Assembly (NCBI RefSeq): GCF_015864955.1
Contig: NZ_JADYWE010000003.1
Location: forward strand, 190,862-254,861
Direction of reading: 5' to 3'
Source of the DNA: Salinibacterium sp. NK8237
GTDB taxonomy: Bacteria > Actinomycetota > Actinomycetes > Actinomycetales > Microbacteriaceae
Length of the DNA: 64,000 nt
This document shows, one piece after another, positions 17,416-27,583 of the stretch (positions are counted from its first letter, which is position 1; each line of letters opens with the position of its first letter). The notes under the pieces are model-generated. The model did no database searches and was not told the origin of the DNA. It saw only the letters and a program-made list of their open reading frames with translations. The translations under genes were made by a program, and so were the position numbers.

Positions 17416-20175
17416 ATGGCTACGCGTACATCGTCGACCTCGCGCTCGGGTGCGTCGAAACCGCGCGCCAGAAACACGACGAATAAGACTCAAGCAACGA
17501 AACGATTGCCTCGCGGCAAGACGCCTCCGGTCGAGCCGGAAGGCCCTCTCACCAAGCTCTGGCTCGCACTCGCGCACATGGTCGGTGGTGCGTTCCGAGT
17601 TTTCGGTCGTGAAGAGCTCACTAAAGATGAGCGTCGCGACGGCGTACCCTTTCTCTTCTTTGTGCTCGCGATTGTTGGCGCCGTCGTGGAGTGGTTTAAC
17701 CCCACCGATTCGGTAGCGATCGCCCTCGACGCGTATACCTTCGGTGGCCTCGTCGGTCGCGTGGCCTTCGCGCTGCCCGTTATCTTGCTGCTCTTGGCAA
17801 TTTGGATGTTCCGGCATCCGTCAAGCGTTCATGACAATGGCCGAATCGGCATCGGCCTCAGCATTCTTATCGTGACTGTTGCGGCGCTGTGTCATGTCTA
17901 TAGCAGCCAGCCGCATCCCTCCGAGGGCGCCGAGGCAATTGCTCGTGCCGGGGGAGTATTCGGGTGGCTTCTGGCCAATCCGCTGCTCTGGCTAGGCGGC
18001 ATGTGGCTTGCAGTGCCGTTGATCGTGCTTTTGCTCGTGCTCTCCCTCTTCATTGTTACCAAGACCCCGCCAAACCGGCTTCCTTCGCGACTGCGTGAGC
18101 TTTACGCGTACCTCTTCGGCGCGCAGCTGCAGTCAGATGAAGAACGGGCCGCGGCGAAGAATTCGACGGGAACCAACAAGAACGATTCGGTTCAATTCGG
18201 TTCGTTGACAGACATCGGGCTTGGCGATGTCAACGACACGGGATCCTTGCCGTGGTGGCGCCGTAACAAGTCTCAGCAGACAGAAGACAAGGCATTCGAC
18301 AGTCCCGTCATCTCGCGCGATCAGCCGACCGAGGTCGTCGCTCCCGTGTCAAAGCCATCAGTTGCTCCAGTTCAGCCGCCGGCAGCAAAAGATCTCACCA
18401 AAAAAGAAGACGAGTTTGGCGTCGAGCTGCTCGAAGATCTCCTCAAAGCAGAAGACGCGGTCAAGAAGTACGCGACCGGAGAAGTGGATGCCGCAGCCAC
18501 CGGTGTGCGCGACGACGGCCCGGGTATTCTGCCCGGTTTCACGACCAAGGCCAGCGAAAAGGGCAATGCGGGCGAGTTCGATGGCCCGCACGAGACGACC
18601 CCGCAGTCCAACGCGGTGTATCGCCTTCCTCAGGCTGTCATGCTCTCGGCGGGAACCCCACCGAAGTCGCGCTCGGCCGCAAACGACGAAGTAGTCGCAG
18701 CGATCACCGAAGTGCTCAAGCAGTTCAGCGTGGATGCAACGGTCACTGGTTTCAGTCGCGGTCCCTCGGTTACGCGCTATGAGCTTGAACTTGGTCCTGG
18801 CGTGAAGGTGGAGCGCGTTACCGCGCTCGCCCGCAACATCAGCTACGCGGTTGCGAGCAACGAGGTCAACATCCTGTCGCCCATTCCGGGCAAGAGCGCT
18901 ATCGGCGTTGAGATCCCGAATAAGGACCGCGAGATTGTGTCGCTCGGCGACGTACTACGTTCGAGCGCAAGCACGAAGAGCGAACACCCCATGACTATTG
19001 GTCTCGGCAAAGATGTCGAGGGCGGGTTCGTTGTTGCTAACCTCGCCAAAATGCCCCACCTTTTGGTTGCTGGTTCGACCGGTTCGGGTAAGTCGAGTTT
19101 TGTGAACTCAATGATCACTTCGGTGCTGATGCGGGCTAAGCCTGCCGAAGTCCGCATGGTTCTCATCGACCCCAAGCGTGTCGAGCTCTCGATCTACGCT
19201 GGCGTTCCGCACCTCATTACTCCCATCATCACGAACCCGAAAAAGGCTGCAGAAGCTCTTGCGTGGGTCGTGAAAGAGATGGATATGCGTTACGACGACC
19301 TGGCAAGTTTCGGGTTCCGTCACATCGACGACTTCAACCGTGCAGTGATCGCTGATGAGATCAAGCTTCCCGAGGGTAGCCAACGCAAGCTCAAGCCCTA
19401 TCCCTACCTGCTGATCGTCGTTGATGAGCTCGCTGACCTGATGATGGTCGCGCCGCGCGATGTTGAAGACTCGATTGTGCGCATTACACAACTGGCGCGT
19501 GCATCAGGAATCCACCTCGTGCTTGCTACCCAGCGCCCCAGCGTCGACGTCGTCACCGGTCTTATCAAGGCAAACGTGCCCTCGCGGCTCGCCTTCGCGG
19601 TGTCGAGCATGACGGACTCTCGCGTGATCCTCGACCAGCCAGGTGCAGACAAGCTCATTGGTCAGGGAGACGCGCTCTTCTTGCCCATGGGTGCTTCCAA
19701 GGCCATTCGCGTTCAAGGAGCGTGGGTTCCTGAAAGCGAAATTGCCGAGATCGTGAAGCACGTAATTGCTCAGGCAGAGCCTGAGTACCGCAATGATGTC
19801 GCTGTAGTCGCTGAGAAGAAGCAGATTGATGCTGACATTGGGGATGACATTGATGTGCTGCTGGCGGCGACAGAGCTCATTGTCAGTACACAGTTCGGTT
19901 CTACCTCGATGTTGCAGCGCAAACTGCGTGTGGGGTTTGCCAAAGCCGGCCGGCTGATGGACCTGCTTGAGTCGCGTGAGATCGTTGGCCCATCCGAAGG
20001 GTCCAAGGCTCGAGACGTGCTCGTATCGGCTGAACAACTGCCTGCGGTGCTCGCTCGACTCCGGGGAGAAGACGAGCCGGGTCCTGTCGACGCGGTAGAA
20101 GAGTCTCTCAGCGGATACGATGAAGTAGAAAGCGCCTCAGACGAGGACGCCTGGAACTTGACCGATCGGGAGTGA
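17416..20175 (+). CDS. ftsK: DNA translocase FtsK/SpoIIIE
   Basis: A 919-residue DNA pump that clears chromosome ends at the septum. The first 60 residues are basic and Ser/Thr-rich; about four membrane helices follow (residues about 75-215), then a variable linker, the alpha/beta motor with Walker [11 protein letters not shown] at residues 553-562 and Walker [15 protein letters not shown], and a C-terminal winged-helix gamma domain ([20 protein letters not shown]). Length is normal for actinobacteria. The pgsA start lies 4 bp beyond the stop. Confidence 0.96.
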   Translation: MATRTSSTSRSGASKPRARNTTNKTQATKRLPRGKTPPVEPEGPLTKLWLALAHMVGGAFRVFGREELTKDERRDGVPFLFFVLAIVGAVVEWFNPTDSVAIALDAYTFGGLVGRVAFALPVILLLLAIWMFRHPSSVHDNGRIGIGLSILIVTVAALCHVYSSQPHPSEGAEAIARAGGVFGWLLANPLLWLGGMWLAVPLIVLLLVLSLFIVTKTPPNRLPSRLRELYAYLFGAQLQSDEERAAAKNSTGTNKNDSVQFGSLTDIGLGDVNDTGSLPWWRRNKSQQTEDKAFDSPVISRDQPTEVVAPVSKPSVAPVQPPAAKDLTKKEDEFGVELLEDLLKAEDAVKKYATGEVDAAATGVRDDGPGILPGFTTKASEKGNAGEFDGPHETTPQSNAVYRLPQAVMLSAGTPPKSRSAANDEVVAAITEVLKQFSVDATVTGFSRGPSVTRYELELGPGVKVERVTALARNISYAVASNEVNILSPIPGKSAIGVEIPNKDREIVSLGDVLRSSASTKSEHPMTIGLGKDVEGGFVVANLAKMPHLLVAGSTGSGKSSFVNSMITSVLMRAKPAEVRMVLIDPKRVELSIYAGVPHLITPIITNPKKAAEALAWVVKEMDMRYDDLASFGFRHIDDFNRAVIADEIKLPEGSQRKLKPYPYLLIVVDELADLMMVAPRDVEDSIVRITQLARASGIHLVLATQRPSVDVVTGLIKANVPSRLAFAVSSMTDSRVILDQPGADKLIGQGDALFLPMGASKAIRVQGAWVPESEIAEIVKHVIAQAEPEYRNDVAVVAEKKQIDADIGDDIDVLLAATELIVSTQFGSTSMLQRKLRVGFAKAGRLMDLLESREIVGPSEGSKARDVLVSAEQLPAVLARLRGEDEPGPVDAVEESLSGYDEVESASDEDAWNLTDRE

Positions 20176-20179
20176 TCGC

Positions 20180-20836
20180 GTGGGCGACCAACCAGTTTCT
20201 GAATCCGCTCCGCCCCATCGCGCCAACGCATTTCGTGGCCGCATGATTCGCAAGGGTGACACTCCGGCATCGAACGCGAATATCGCCAACATCATCACGG
20301 TTGTGCGTATATTCCTCGCTCCGCTCTTCATCTGGATGCTGCTGCTTGATGACGGCGAGATGGGGCTCATCCGCTACTTGGCGGCAGCGCTCTTCATCTT
20401 CGCCATCGTTACCGACACGGTCGACGGCCAGCTGGCGCGGGGGCGAAACCTCATCACGAACGTCGGGATCATCCTCGATCCCATCGCCGACAAAATCCTC
20501 ACCGGTGGCGCTCTCGTCGCCCTGTCGATTCTGGGCGAGCTGCCATGGTGGATCACGATTCTCATCCTCGTTCGCGAGTTCGGCATCACGATCTACCGTT
20601 TCGCCGTGCTGTCGAAGGTCGTTGTTCCGGCCTCCCGCGGGGGCAAATTGAAGACAGTTCTGCAGGCCGTCGCAATTTCCCTCTTCCTAGTGCCGCTGTT
20701 CACCGTGCTCGGCTCGTGGGTCCTCTGGCTCAACTGGTTCGTCATGGCAATCGCTGTGGTGCTCACCGTGTACACCGGCATCGAATACCTGTGGCAAGCA
20801 TGGCGCCACACCCGCAAAACCAACTCAGGAGCGTGA
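20180..20836 (+). CDS. pgsA: CDP-diacylglycerol--glycerol-3-phosphate 3-phosphatidyltransferase
   Basis: A 218-residue integral membrane CDP-alcohol phosphotransferase. The active-site motif DG..AR...G...D...D is read in DTVDGQLARGRNL and ILDPIADKI. It makes phosphatidylglycerol phosphate, the phosphatidylglycerol precursor. GTG 20180 follows the ftsK stop by 4 bp, so it is in the same transcript. The N-terminal 30 residues are hydrophilic. Confidence 0.93.
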   Translation: MGDQPVSESAPPHRANAFRGRMIRKGDTPASNANIANIITVVRIFLAPLFIWMLLLDDGEMGLIRYLAAALFIFAIVTDTVDGQLARGRNLITNVGIILDPIADKILTGGALVALSILGELPWWITILILVREFGITIYRFAVLSKVVVPASRGGKLKTVLQAVAISLFLVPLFTVLGSWVLWLNWFVMAIAVVLTVYTGIEYLWQAWRHTRKTNSGA

Positions 20837-20846
20837 CCCTTCCCCA

Positions 20847-21344
20847 GTGACTACTGAAGAACTCGCCACAAAAATTGTGGCGATTCTCACCGAACAACGA
20901 CAAACCCTTGCTCTAGCCGAGTCCTTGACGGGAGGTCTGTTGTGCGCGTCGCTCGTGGCAGTGCCTGGTGCATCCGCTGTGCTCAACGGGGCAGTGGTGG
21001 CCTACAACACCGCCATCAAACATCAGGTTCTGGGCGTAGACGCGAGCCTTCTCGCAATCCATGGCACGGTGCATCCGGATGTCGCGGCCTACATGGCCAC
21101 CGGAGCGCGCGAGGTTCTCGGAGTAGGCGAGCAACAGGCGTACTTCGGATTGGCAACGACGGGGGTCGCAGGGCCTGACTCCCACGAGGGCAAGCCGCCC
21201 GGAACCGTGTTCATCGGTTTCGCGGCCACTGGCTTCGTCGAGACGAGAGATTTCCAGTTTGCAGGAGATCGTCATGAGATCCGTCAGCAGGCTGTTCAGG
21301 CCGCGCTGCAGTGCCTGTACGACTACCTCACTTCAGACCACTAA
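20847..21344 (+). CDS. cinA: CinA-family nicotinamide-nucleotide amidohydrolase (PncC-like)
   Basis: A 165-residue stand-alone CinA C-terminal domain. ALAESLTGGLLCASLVAVPGAS near residue 20 holds the catalytic Ser-Leu-Thr-Gly-Gly motif and GLATTGVAGPD lies near residue 110. The family deamidates NMN in pyridine nucleotide salvage. The start is GTG 20847, 10 bp after pgsA. In related genomes clgR follows; here a two-component/transporter block intervenes. Confidence 0.92.
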   Translation: MTTEELATKIVAILTEQRQTLALAESLTGGLLCASLVAVPGASAVLNGAVVAYNTAIKHQVLGVDASLLAIHGTVHPDVAAYMATGAREVLGVGEQQAYFGLATTGVAGPDSHEGKPPGTVFIGFAATGFVETRDFQFAGDRHEIRQQAVQAALQCLYDYLTSDH

Positions 21345-21354
21345 AGATCAGTTA

Positions 21355-22041
21355 TCAGCGTGCCCGATAGCGGTGCACCGGCCGACCCGTAGAACCGTAT
21401 CGGGGCTCGACGAGCGCGGTGCCCACGTGCACGAGGTGCTCAAGATAACGTCGTGCGCCGACTCGCGACATCCCGATAATCTCGGCGACCTCAGCAGCAG
21501 AGAGATCTGCGGGTGCTGTCGCAAGCGCCCTGCTGACGAGTTCAAGGGTTGCGGCTGAGAGTCCCTTAGGTGGAAGCGCCCGAGTCTGATGGGTGCCGAG
21601 AATGAGATTGTCAACGATATTTTGACTCAGGGTCTCGACTCGTCGAACGCTATCGAGCGTCTGGTACGAGCGAGCTACCTCATCAAGTCGTTCTCGGAGG
21701 GCTGTCGCGGTAAACGGTTTGATGAGGTAGTGCCGGATGCCGTTAGCCCGTGCCTGGCGCACACTCGCGATATCGCGTGCCGCCGTAACGGCGATTACCT
21801 CGGTATAGCGTGCCTGTTCGACCCGCAGCCGACTCAGCACTTCGAGTCCAGAGAAATCGGGCAAATAGAAGTCGAGCAGCACGAGGTCGGGATTGAGGCG
21901 GTCGATGGCATCGAGGGCAGCTGCACCCGTGTGTGCTTCAGCGACAACTTCAAATTTGTCATGGGCATCCACGAATTGGCGATGTAGGTGGGCTACGGCG
22001 AAGTCGTCGTCAATGACCAGGACGCGGATCGGTGCCGTCAC
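21355..22041 (-). CDS. Response regulator, CitB/DcuR type
   Basis: A 228-residue regulator. An N-terminal receiver domain (phospho-acceptor Asp in LVLLDFYLPDFSG, about residue 56; conserved Lys in YLIKPFTATALRERL) is joined to a C-terminal helix-turn-helix (LSAAEVAEIIGMSRVGARRYLEHLV). The CitB/DcuR family controls uptake and use of di- and tricarboxylates. It overlaps the kinase gene by 4 bp. Its likely target is the divergent tctCBA operon. Confidence 0.93.
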   Translation of the reverse strand: MTAPIRVLVIDDDFAVAHLHRQFVDAHDKFEVVAEAHTGAAALDAIDRLNPDLVLLDFYLPDFSGLEVLSRLRVEQARYTEVIAVTAARDIASVRQARANGIRHYLIKPFTATALRERLDEVARSYQTLDSVRRVETLSQNIVDNLILGTHQTRALPPKGLSAATLELVSRALATAPADLSAAEVAEIIGMSRVGARRYLEHLVHVGTALVEPRYGSTGRPVHRYRAR

Positions 22042-23666
22042 AGCAATACCTCAGCTTCTTTCGCGTTCGTCTGACGCGCTGTTTCGGCAAACGGCAGACG
22101 CACGATAATGGTCGTGCCGCCAAGGGTGGGAGAGGTTGCCAGGAGTGCTTCGCCGCCGTGGCGATGGGCGATCCGTTCAACGAGGGTGAGGCCGATGCCT
22201 CGGGTGGCAGTGACCACTCCGGGAGGTGGTCCTTTGGTCGAGAAGCCGGGGCTGAAGACCTTGCTCCGCAGCTTTTCGGGAATGCCCGGTCCGTCATCCG
22301 ATACTTCGATTTCGAAGCTGTGAAACGTTTCGAGGATTCGAACTCGCACTCGTGCTCCGGGGGAGCACGCCTCTGTCGCGTTGTCGACGAGGTTTCCGAG
22401 AACGGTGAGGAGGTCGTCGCGTGCCCCTTCGCCTCGAGAGTGTGTGGCGAGCGGTGACAGCGCCGATGACGAGTCCAGTTCGAGATTGATGCCTGACTCG
22501 TGCGCCCGCATTTGCTTCACGAGGAGAAGCGCGGCGATCTCGAGATCCCGGATTCCGCTGCCGTTGGTCACGCTCGACAGGGTTCCGCCGTCACCGACGC
22601 GTTCAATGAATGAGACAGCTTCGGACACATGGCCGAGTTCCAGTAGCCCGCTAATCACGTGGAGTTTGTTTGCGAAACCGTGAGCTTGAACCCGTAGGCC
22701 ATCGGCGAGGTCGTTGGCGCCATCGAGATCGCGCATCAGCGCGTGAAGCTTTGTGTTGTCGCGCAGAATGAAAACAGATCCGAGCAGCCGGTCGTCGATC
22801 AGTGCAACATCGCACTGCACGAGGAGCACGCGTTCACCGACGAGCACGAGCCGTTGCCGTGACCCGTCATCATCGAGCATCCTCACAAGTTCGTCGCTCA
22901 GCACGTCGATTGCTGGGTGGCCGACGACGCCGTGGGGATCATCGAGGCCGAGAAGGTCCGCGCCTGAGTCGTTGATGAGTGCAATGCGACCGTGTTCATC
23001 GAGCGCTACTAGTCCTTCCCGCAGCCCGTGCAGCATTGCTTCGCGGGCTTCAAGCAGTCCAACGATCTCGTCGGGCTCGAGCCCATAAATGCGTCGTCGA
23101 ATTACAGACGTCACCCATGCTGCACCCACCACGCCGAAGACTGCGGCGACGCCGATAGTCACGAACAACACAACGGAGTTTCCGAGATAGTCGGTGCGAA
23201 GATTCGATTCGAGGATGCCAACTGAGACGGCGCCGACGATCCGGTCGCCGTCGAAGATGGGCACTTTCACTCGCCAAGATTCGCCGAGCGTGCCGGTTTG
23301 AGTCCCGACGTAAATCTCGCCGGCGAGCACGTCGCTCGGATCTGTGGAGACTTGCTCTCCGATGAGTGCTGGCGTGGGATGAGATAGCCGAATTCCGTCG
23401 CTATCCACGACGACCACGTATGTCACATCGGATGCTTCGCGCACGACTTCAGCAATGGGCTGGACGGTCTCGCTTGGCTGGTCGGAGTCGAGCGCGGAGA
23501 TGATCGCGGGAAGCGTCGCGACCGATTGGGCGACCGCAATCATCCGGTCACGATACGAGTCCCTCAGCTGCTGTTCCTGGAGCCATCCCGCCACAAACCC
23601 GGTGCCAAGCACAGCAACAAGCACGATCGCTAACTGCAGTAGTAGCAATTGTGTACGGAGCTTCAT
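22038..23666 (-). CDS. Sensor histidine kinase, CitA/DcuS type
   Basis: A 542-residue membrane kinase: helix near residues 7-30, extracytoplasmic sCache-like sensor, second helix near residue 165, a PAS domain, then the HPK core. The phospho-acceptor His329 lies in LRVQAHGFANKLHVISGLLE; the family normally has Glu or Asp after this His, but here it is Gly330 (GGT). The ATPase domain shows NLVDNATEAC (N box), DDGPGIPEKLRSKVF and RGIGLTLVERIA. Start ATG 23666 was chosen because the upstream in-frame residues are not family-like; no clear ribosome site is seen. It probably senses carboxylates. Confidence 0.92.
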   Translation of the reverse strand: MKLRTQLLLLQLAIVLVAVLGTGFVAGWLQEQQLRDSYRDRMIAVAQSVATLPAIISALDSDQPSETVQPIAEVVREASDVTYVVVVDSDGIRLSHPTPALIGEQVSTDPSDVLAGEIYVGTQTGTLGESWRVKVPIFDGDRIVGAVSVGILESNLRTDYLGNSVVLFVTIGVAAVFGVVGAAWVTSVIRRRIYGLEPDEIVGLLEAREAMLHGLREGLVALDEHGRIALINDSGADLLGLDDPHGVVGHPAIDVLSDELVRMLDDDGSRQRLVLVGERVLLVQCDVALIDDRLLGSVFILRDNTKLHALMRDLDGANDLADGLRVQAHGFANKLHVISGLLELGHVSEAVSFIERVGDGGTLSSVTNGSGIRDLEIAALLLVKQMRAHESGINLELDSSSALSPLATHSRGEGARDDLLTVLGNLVDNATEACSPGARVRVRILETFHSFEIEVSDDGPGIPEKLRSKVFSPGFSTKGPPPGVVTATRGIGLTLVERIAHRHGGEALLATSPTLGGTTIIVRLPFAETARQTNAKEAEVLL

Positions 23667-23723
23667 CGACCGGATCACTGCACCAGTGTGCCCGAGTTTG
23701 TGGGGCTGATGCAGTCTTGATGT

Positions 23724-23735
23724 CCAGAAATCTGG
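23724..23735. promoter_or_regulatory. Palindromic operator candidate between kinase and tctC
   Basis: CCAGA-AA-TCTGG is a perfect inverted repeat in the 245-bp gap between the divergent kinase and tctC genes. A further half-site CCAGA begins at 23764. A CitB-type regulator site is plausible but untested. Confidence 0.35.
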
Positions 23736-23911
23736 TTTCAGAAAGACCAAAACAACCGCTATGACCAGATTGTTCCGTTTGCCGGTCGCTCTCCCTAGCG
23801 TGTGGGGAGTGCTGCGGCTCGTGTGTGCCTGATGGAGAAATCGTGACCCGCATCTCGTCTACGTCAGGCGAGGCAGCCCAGCGCTTTATCTGTTCAGCTC
23901 AAGGAGGAGCA

Positions 23912-24946
23912 ATGCACATTTCTTCGTTATCACAGCACCGATCATGGCGGCGGGGGGCCGTCACCGTAGCGGTCGGTCTGTCAGCTTTTAGTCTCGTGGG
24001 GTGCAGCACTAGCGGCACGACCGCCGACTCGGACGGTGAACCTGCCGCTTTGTCGTCAGTGAGTATTATCGTTCCGGCAGACCCCGGTGGAGGGTGGGAC
24101 CAAACTGGTCGTGCTCTGGCTGAGGTCGGCACGAGCGAAGGACTCATCTCATCTGCCCCCGTCACCAACATTGGCGGAGCGGGCGGCACTATCGGTCTTT
24201 CGTCGCTTGCCAACGAGAGCGATCCGATCACCTTGATGCTGACTGGCTTTGTCATGGTCGGCGCGGTCGAGACCAACACTTCAGAATCGCGCCTCGAGGA
24301 CACAACGCCGATCGCTCGCCTCACTGAGGAAGCTGGCGTGATTGTTGTGCCAAAAGAGTCTCCCTACGAGACCTTGAGCGACCTCGTCGACGACATGATT
24401 GCGAATGGAAAGGACGTCTCGATCACGGGCGGATCTGCCGGTGGAGTCGACCACATCCTGGCGGCGCAATTATTGAAAGAAGCCGGTCAAAGCTCGAGCG
24501 ATATCAACGCAAAATTGAACTACATTCCGAATGCCGGAGGCGGCGAGGCAGTCACCCTGCTTCTCGGTAACAAGGTGTCTGCTGGCATCTCTGGCGTCAG
24601 CGAGTTTGCCGAGCACGTTAAAGCAGGAGAGCTCCGCGCCCTTGCGGTCTCCAGCGCCGAACCGAGTGAACTGCTTCCCGGAGTTCCCACGATTATTGAT
24701 GAGGGATACGACCTAGAGATCACGAACTGGCGCGGAGTTCTTGCGCCGGGCGGCATCTCCGACAGTGAGCGACAGCAACTCATCGACTTGGTGACGGCCA
24801 TCGCTGAGAGCGACGCTTGGGCGCAAACCCTGGAGGAAAAGGGGTGGAGTGATGCATTCTTGGCCGGCGACGACTTCGACGCGTATGTGACCGAGAACAT
24901 CACCGATGTAACGGCAGTGCTCAAAGACATCGGGCTCATCGGTTAG
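23912..24946 (+). CDS. tctC: Tripartite tricarboxylate transporter substrate-binding lipoprotein
   Basis: A 344-residue TctC-type binding protein. The signal peptide ends in a lipobox (FSLVGC, Cys at about residue 31). The mature protein begins like the family (VSIIVPADPGGGWDQTGRAL) and holds the GGSAGGVDHI and PNAGGGEAVTLLLG segments lining the carboxylate pocket. AAGGAGG precedes ATG 23912 at ideal spacing, so the upstream in-frame residues are not used. It delivers an unidentified carboxylate to TctAB. Confidence 0.94.
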   Translation: MHISSLSQHRSWRRGAVTVAVGLSAFSLVGCSTSGTTADSDGEPAALSSVSIIVPADPGGGWDQTGRALAEVGTSEGLISSAPVTNIGGAGGTIGLSSLANESDPITLMLTGFVMVGAVETNTSESRLEDTTPIARLTEEAGVIVVPKESPYETLSDLVDDMIANGKDVSITGGSAGGVDHILAAQLLKEAGQSSSDINAKLNYIPNAGGGEAVTLLLGNKVSAGISGVSEFAEHVKAGELRALAVSSAEPSELLPGVPTIIDEGYDLEITNWRGVLAPGGISDSERQQLIDLVTAIAESDAWAQTLEEKGWSDAFLAGDDFDAYVTENITDVTAVLKDIGLIG

Positions 24947-24948
24947 TG

Positions 24949-25518
24949 ATGACGCCATCACAGTCAGGCTCGTCCGGCGTGTCTACGCCGGGCGAGCCCC
25001 GCTCCGTTTCTGAGCTGAATTCCACTCCGCACGTGCCGGTGGGGGAGTACCTTTTTGCGGCACTCACGGCAGCGATCGGTATCTATGTGCTCATCGCCGC
25101 CAACTTCATCCGGATTCCGCTGTCCAGCAATACTCTCGGCCCTCGATCGTTCCCTTACCTCGTCGGAGCGCTGCTGTTGTGTGCTGCCATCGCCGTGTTT
25201 GTGGGCATCCGTCGCGGCCGACTCGGAGAAGCTGACGAGGGGGAGGATGTCGACAGCACCGTCGATACCGACTGGGTGACGGTGGGCAAGTTGATCGCTT
25301 TCTTCACCGCCCACGCCTACCTCATCCAGTTCATCGGATGGCCGTTTGCTGCCGCTGTGCTCTTTGCCGGTTCAGCGTGGACCTTGGGCGCCAAACGGCT
25401 CCGCTGGGCTTTCGCGATCGCGCTTGCGCTCGCGTTCACTATCTATTTCCTCTTCGGGCAGCTGCTCGGACTTTCGCTGCCCGCGGGGCCCCTTCTCGAT
25501 TGGATCCCCTTTTTCTAA
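24949..25518 (+). CDS. tctB: Tripartite tricarboxylate transporter small membrane subunit
   Basis: A 189-residue membrane protein with an N-terminal hydrophilic stretch of about 28 residues and four hydrophobic segments, the TctB layout (LGPRSFPYLVGALLL is typical). Start is ATG 24949 or the adjacent GTG 24946, which overlaps the tctC stop. It sits between tctC and tctA. Confidence 0.9.
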   Translation: MTPSQSGSSGVSTPGEPRSVSELNSTPHVPVGEYLFAALTAAIGIYVLIAANFIRIPLSSNTLGPRSFPYLVGALLLCAAIAVFVGIRRGRLGEADEGEDVDSTVDTDWVTVGKLIAFFTAHAYLIQFIGWPFAAAVLFAGSAWTLGAKRLRWAFAIALALAFTIYFLFGQLLGLSLPAGPLLDWIPFF

Positions 25519-27056
25519 TGGATAACTTTGCTCAGCTGATGGCGGGGTTTGCTACCGCTCTTCAGCCGGAATATTTGCTCTACGCGCTTTTCGGCGTTGT
25601 TGTGGGCACTGCTGTGGGTGTCCTGCCCGGTATCGGTCCAGCGATGACGGTCGCTCTGCTGCTTCCGATCACCTACACGCTCGACCCAGCTGCGGCGCTG
25701 ATCGTGTTTGCTGGAATCTATTACGGCGGAATGTATGGCGGATCGACAACGTCGATTCTTTTGAATACTCCGGGAGAATCGGCGTCGATTGTTACCGCGC
25801 TTGAGGGCAACAAGATGGCCAAGAAGGGTCGAGGTGCTGCGGCACTGGCCACGGCCGCCATCGGGTCATTTATCGCTGCGAGCGTCGCGACGATCGGGCT
25901 CACTCTCGTGGCGCCGATTTTGGCGCGCTGGGCGGTTACTTTGGGGCCGCCGGATTACTTCGCGCTGATGATTGTGGCTTTTGCGACCGTAGGAGCGCTC
26001 ATGGGAAAGTCGGTTTCTCGCGGAATGCTCTCGCTGGGACTTGGGCTCTTCCTCGGTCTCGTCGGCACCGAAGTTCTCACGGGGCAACAACGGTTCACGG
26101 GCGGCGTACCGGTATTGGCCGACGGTATCGATGTCGTACTCATCGCTGTCGGGCTGTTCGCCGTGGGGGAGTCTCTCTATGTGGCGTCGCGTCTCAAATC
26201 GGGGCCAGTCGCGCTCATCCCGGTAACTAAGGGATGGCGCAATTGGATGTCTAAAGAAGACTGGGCACTGTCGTGGCGTCCCTGGTTGCGGGGAACCGCT
26301 ATTGGCTTCCCAATCGGCACCATTCCGGCCGGAGGGGCGGATGTTGCGACCTTCTTGTCGTATGCCGCTGAAAAACGTTTGGCTAAAAAGGGTCGCCGTG
26401 AACAGTTCGGCAGAGGCGCTATTGAGGGCGTTGCCGGCCCGGAGGCGGCTAATAATGCCGCGGCGGCGGGAGTGCTCGTTCCGCTGCTCACTTTGGGATT
26501 GCCCACGACCGCTACGGCAGCAATTATCCTTTCGGCATTCCAGTCCTACGGAATCCAACCTGGCCCGCTACTTTTTCAGAATCAAAGTGCGCTCGTCTGG
26601 GCGCTGATCGCGAGCCTCTACATCGGAAACATCATGTTGCTGATTCTGAACCTGCCGCTGGTGGGGATCTGGGTCAAGGTTCTTCAGGTGCCACGACCGT
26701 ATCTGTATGCCGGCATTCTGTTGTTTGCGGCGCTCGGGGTCTACGCGATGAACTTCAACTACCTTGATGTACTGATCCTGTTGGTAGTGGGGCTCGTGGG
26801 ATTCTTGATGAGGCGCTTTGGGTACCCCGTTGCGCCCATGGTCATTGGAGGAATCCTTGGGCCGATGGCAGAGACGCAGCTACGCAAGGCCCTTGCGATA
26901 AGCCAAGGCGACCTGAGCGCTTTGGTGACAAGTCCGTTTGCGGCGATAGCGTACATTTCACTCATCGCGTTTCTCGTTCTTGGACTGTTCCTTAAATCTC
27001 GTCAACAGCGCATGGAGAGTGCTCAGATCGACGTTGAACAAGTTAGTGCCCCGTAA
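25518..27056 (+). CDS. tctA: Tripartite tricarboxylate transporter large membrane subunit
   Basis: A 512-residue, about 12-helix membrane protein. The conserved TctA blocks [41 protein letters not shown] (about residues 70-90) and [15 protein letters not shown] (about residue 300) are present. ATG 25518 overlaps the tctB stop (TAATG). It forms the ion-coupled permease with TctB and TctC. The C-terminal tail is hydrophilic. Confidence 0.95.
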   Translation: MDNFAQLMAGFATALQPEYLLYALFGVVVGTAVGVLPGIGPAMTVALLLPITYTLDPAAALIVFAGIYYGGMYGGSTTSILLNTPGESASIVTALEGNKMAKKGRGAAALATAAIGSFIAASVATIGLTLVAPILARWAVTLGPPDYFALMIVAFATVGALMGKSVSRGMLSLGLGLFLGLVGTEVLTGQQRFTGGVPVLADGIDVVLIAVGLFAVGESLYVASRLKSGPVALIPVTKGWRNWMSKEDWALSWRPWLRGTAIGFPIGTIPAGGADVATFLSYAAEKRLAKKGRREQFGRGAIEGVAGPEAANNAAAAGVLVPLLTLGLPTTATAAIILSAFQSYGIQPGPLLFQNQSALVWALIASLYIGNIMLLILNLPLVGIWVKVLQVPRPYLYAGILLFAALGVYAMNFNYLDVLILLVVGLVGFLMRRFGYPVAPMVIGGILGPMAETQLRKALAISQGDLSALVTSPFAAIAYISLIAFLVLGLFLKSRQQRMESAQIDVEQVSAP

Positions 27057-27177
27057 TGGGAATATACAGATGCTCTTTTTGATTGGACACTATGTACTCA
27101 CAACACATATACAGATGAAATTGACTACAGTTTCACCACGGTAAGCTTTTCATCACTGAATTTAAGGGGAGGGTCCA

Positions 27178-27486
27178 ATGGTTCTCGTTCGTCAAGAAAT
27201 TGGGGACGTACTCCGAGACGTCCGTCTGCAGAAGGGCCGCACTCTTCGTCAGGTCGCTAGCAAGGCAAGCGTTGCGCTTGGCTACCTCAGTGAAGTTGAA
27301 CGTGGTCAGAAAGAGGCTAGTTCTGAAATTCTTGCCTCGGTAGCTGAAGCTCTCGACACGCCTATCTCCGTGATTATGCGCGAGGTTGGCGACCGTCTTG
27401 CTGTCATCGAAGGCGCGACCACGATTCCGGATACTCTGCCAGACGAACTCGTCGCAGAGTTCGATTCGAATCTGGTTTCGCGCTAA
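27178..27486 (+). CDS. clgR: XRE-type regulator, ClgR family
   Basis: A 102-residue DNA-binding protein. The HTH reads GRTLRQVASKASVALGYLSEVERGQKEASSEIL (shown here only as LRQVASKASVALGYLSE then VERGQKEASSEIL), nearly the signature of actinobacterial ClgR, which activates clp protease and stress genes. The position between cinA and recA-recX also fits ClgR. The C-terminus ends in SNLVSR, without the Ala-Ala end that targets some ClgR proteins to ClpP. AGGGGAGGG precedes the ATG. Confidence 0.85.
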   Translation: MVLVRQEIGDVLRDVRLQKGRTLRQVASKASVALGYLSEVERGQKEASSEILASVAEALDTPISVIMREVGDRLAVIEGATTIPDTLPDELVAEFDSNLVSR

Positions 27487-27514
27487 CCCCATCACGTCGG
27501 CGTCATCACGTCAG

Positions 27515-27541
27515 TGCCCCGTTCCGGTGTGGAGCGGGGCA
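27515..27541 (+). terminator. Intrinsic terminator after clgR
   Basis: TGCCCCGTTCC, 5-nt loop, GGAGCGGGGCA: an 11-bp stem with one G-T pair, followed by TTCGTGCGTT, 28 bp after the clgR stop. Confidence 0.75.
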
Positions 27542-27571
27542 TTCGTGCGTTCTGCGCGCTGTTGTCGCGTT

Positions 27572-27577
27572 TAGGGT
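27572..27577 (+). promoter_or_regulatory. Putative -10 hexamer (TAGGGT) before the DUF3046 gene
   Basis: TAGGGT, 6 nt (GGAGTC), ATG 27584. The GGAG could also serve as a close ribosome site, so leaderless status is less certain here. Confidence 0.4.
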
Positions 27578-27583
27578 GGAGTC

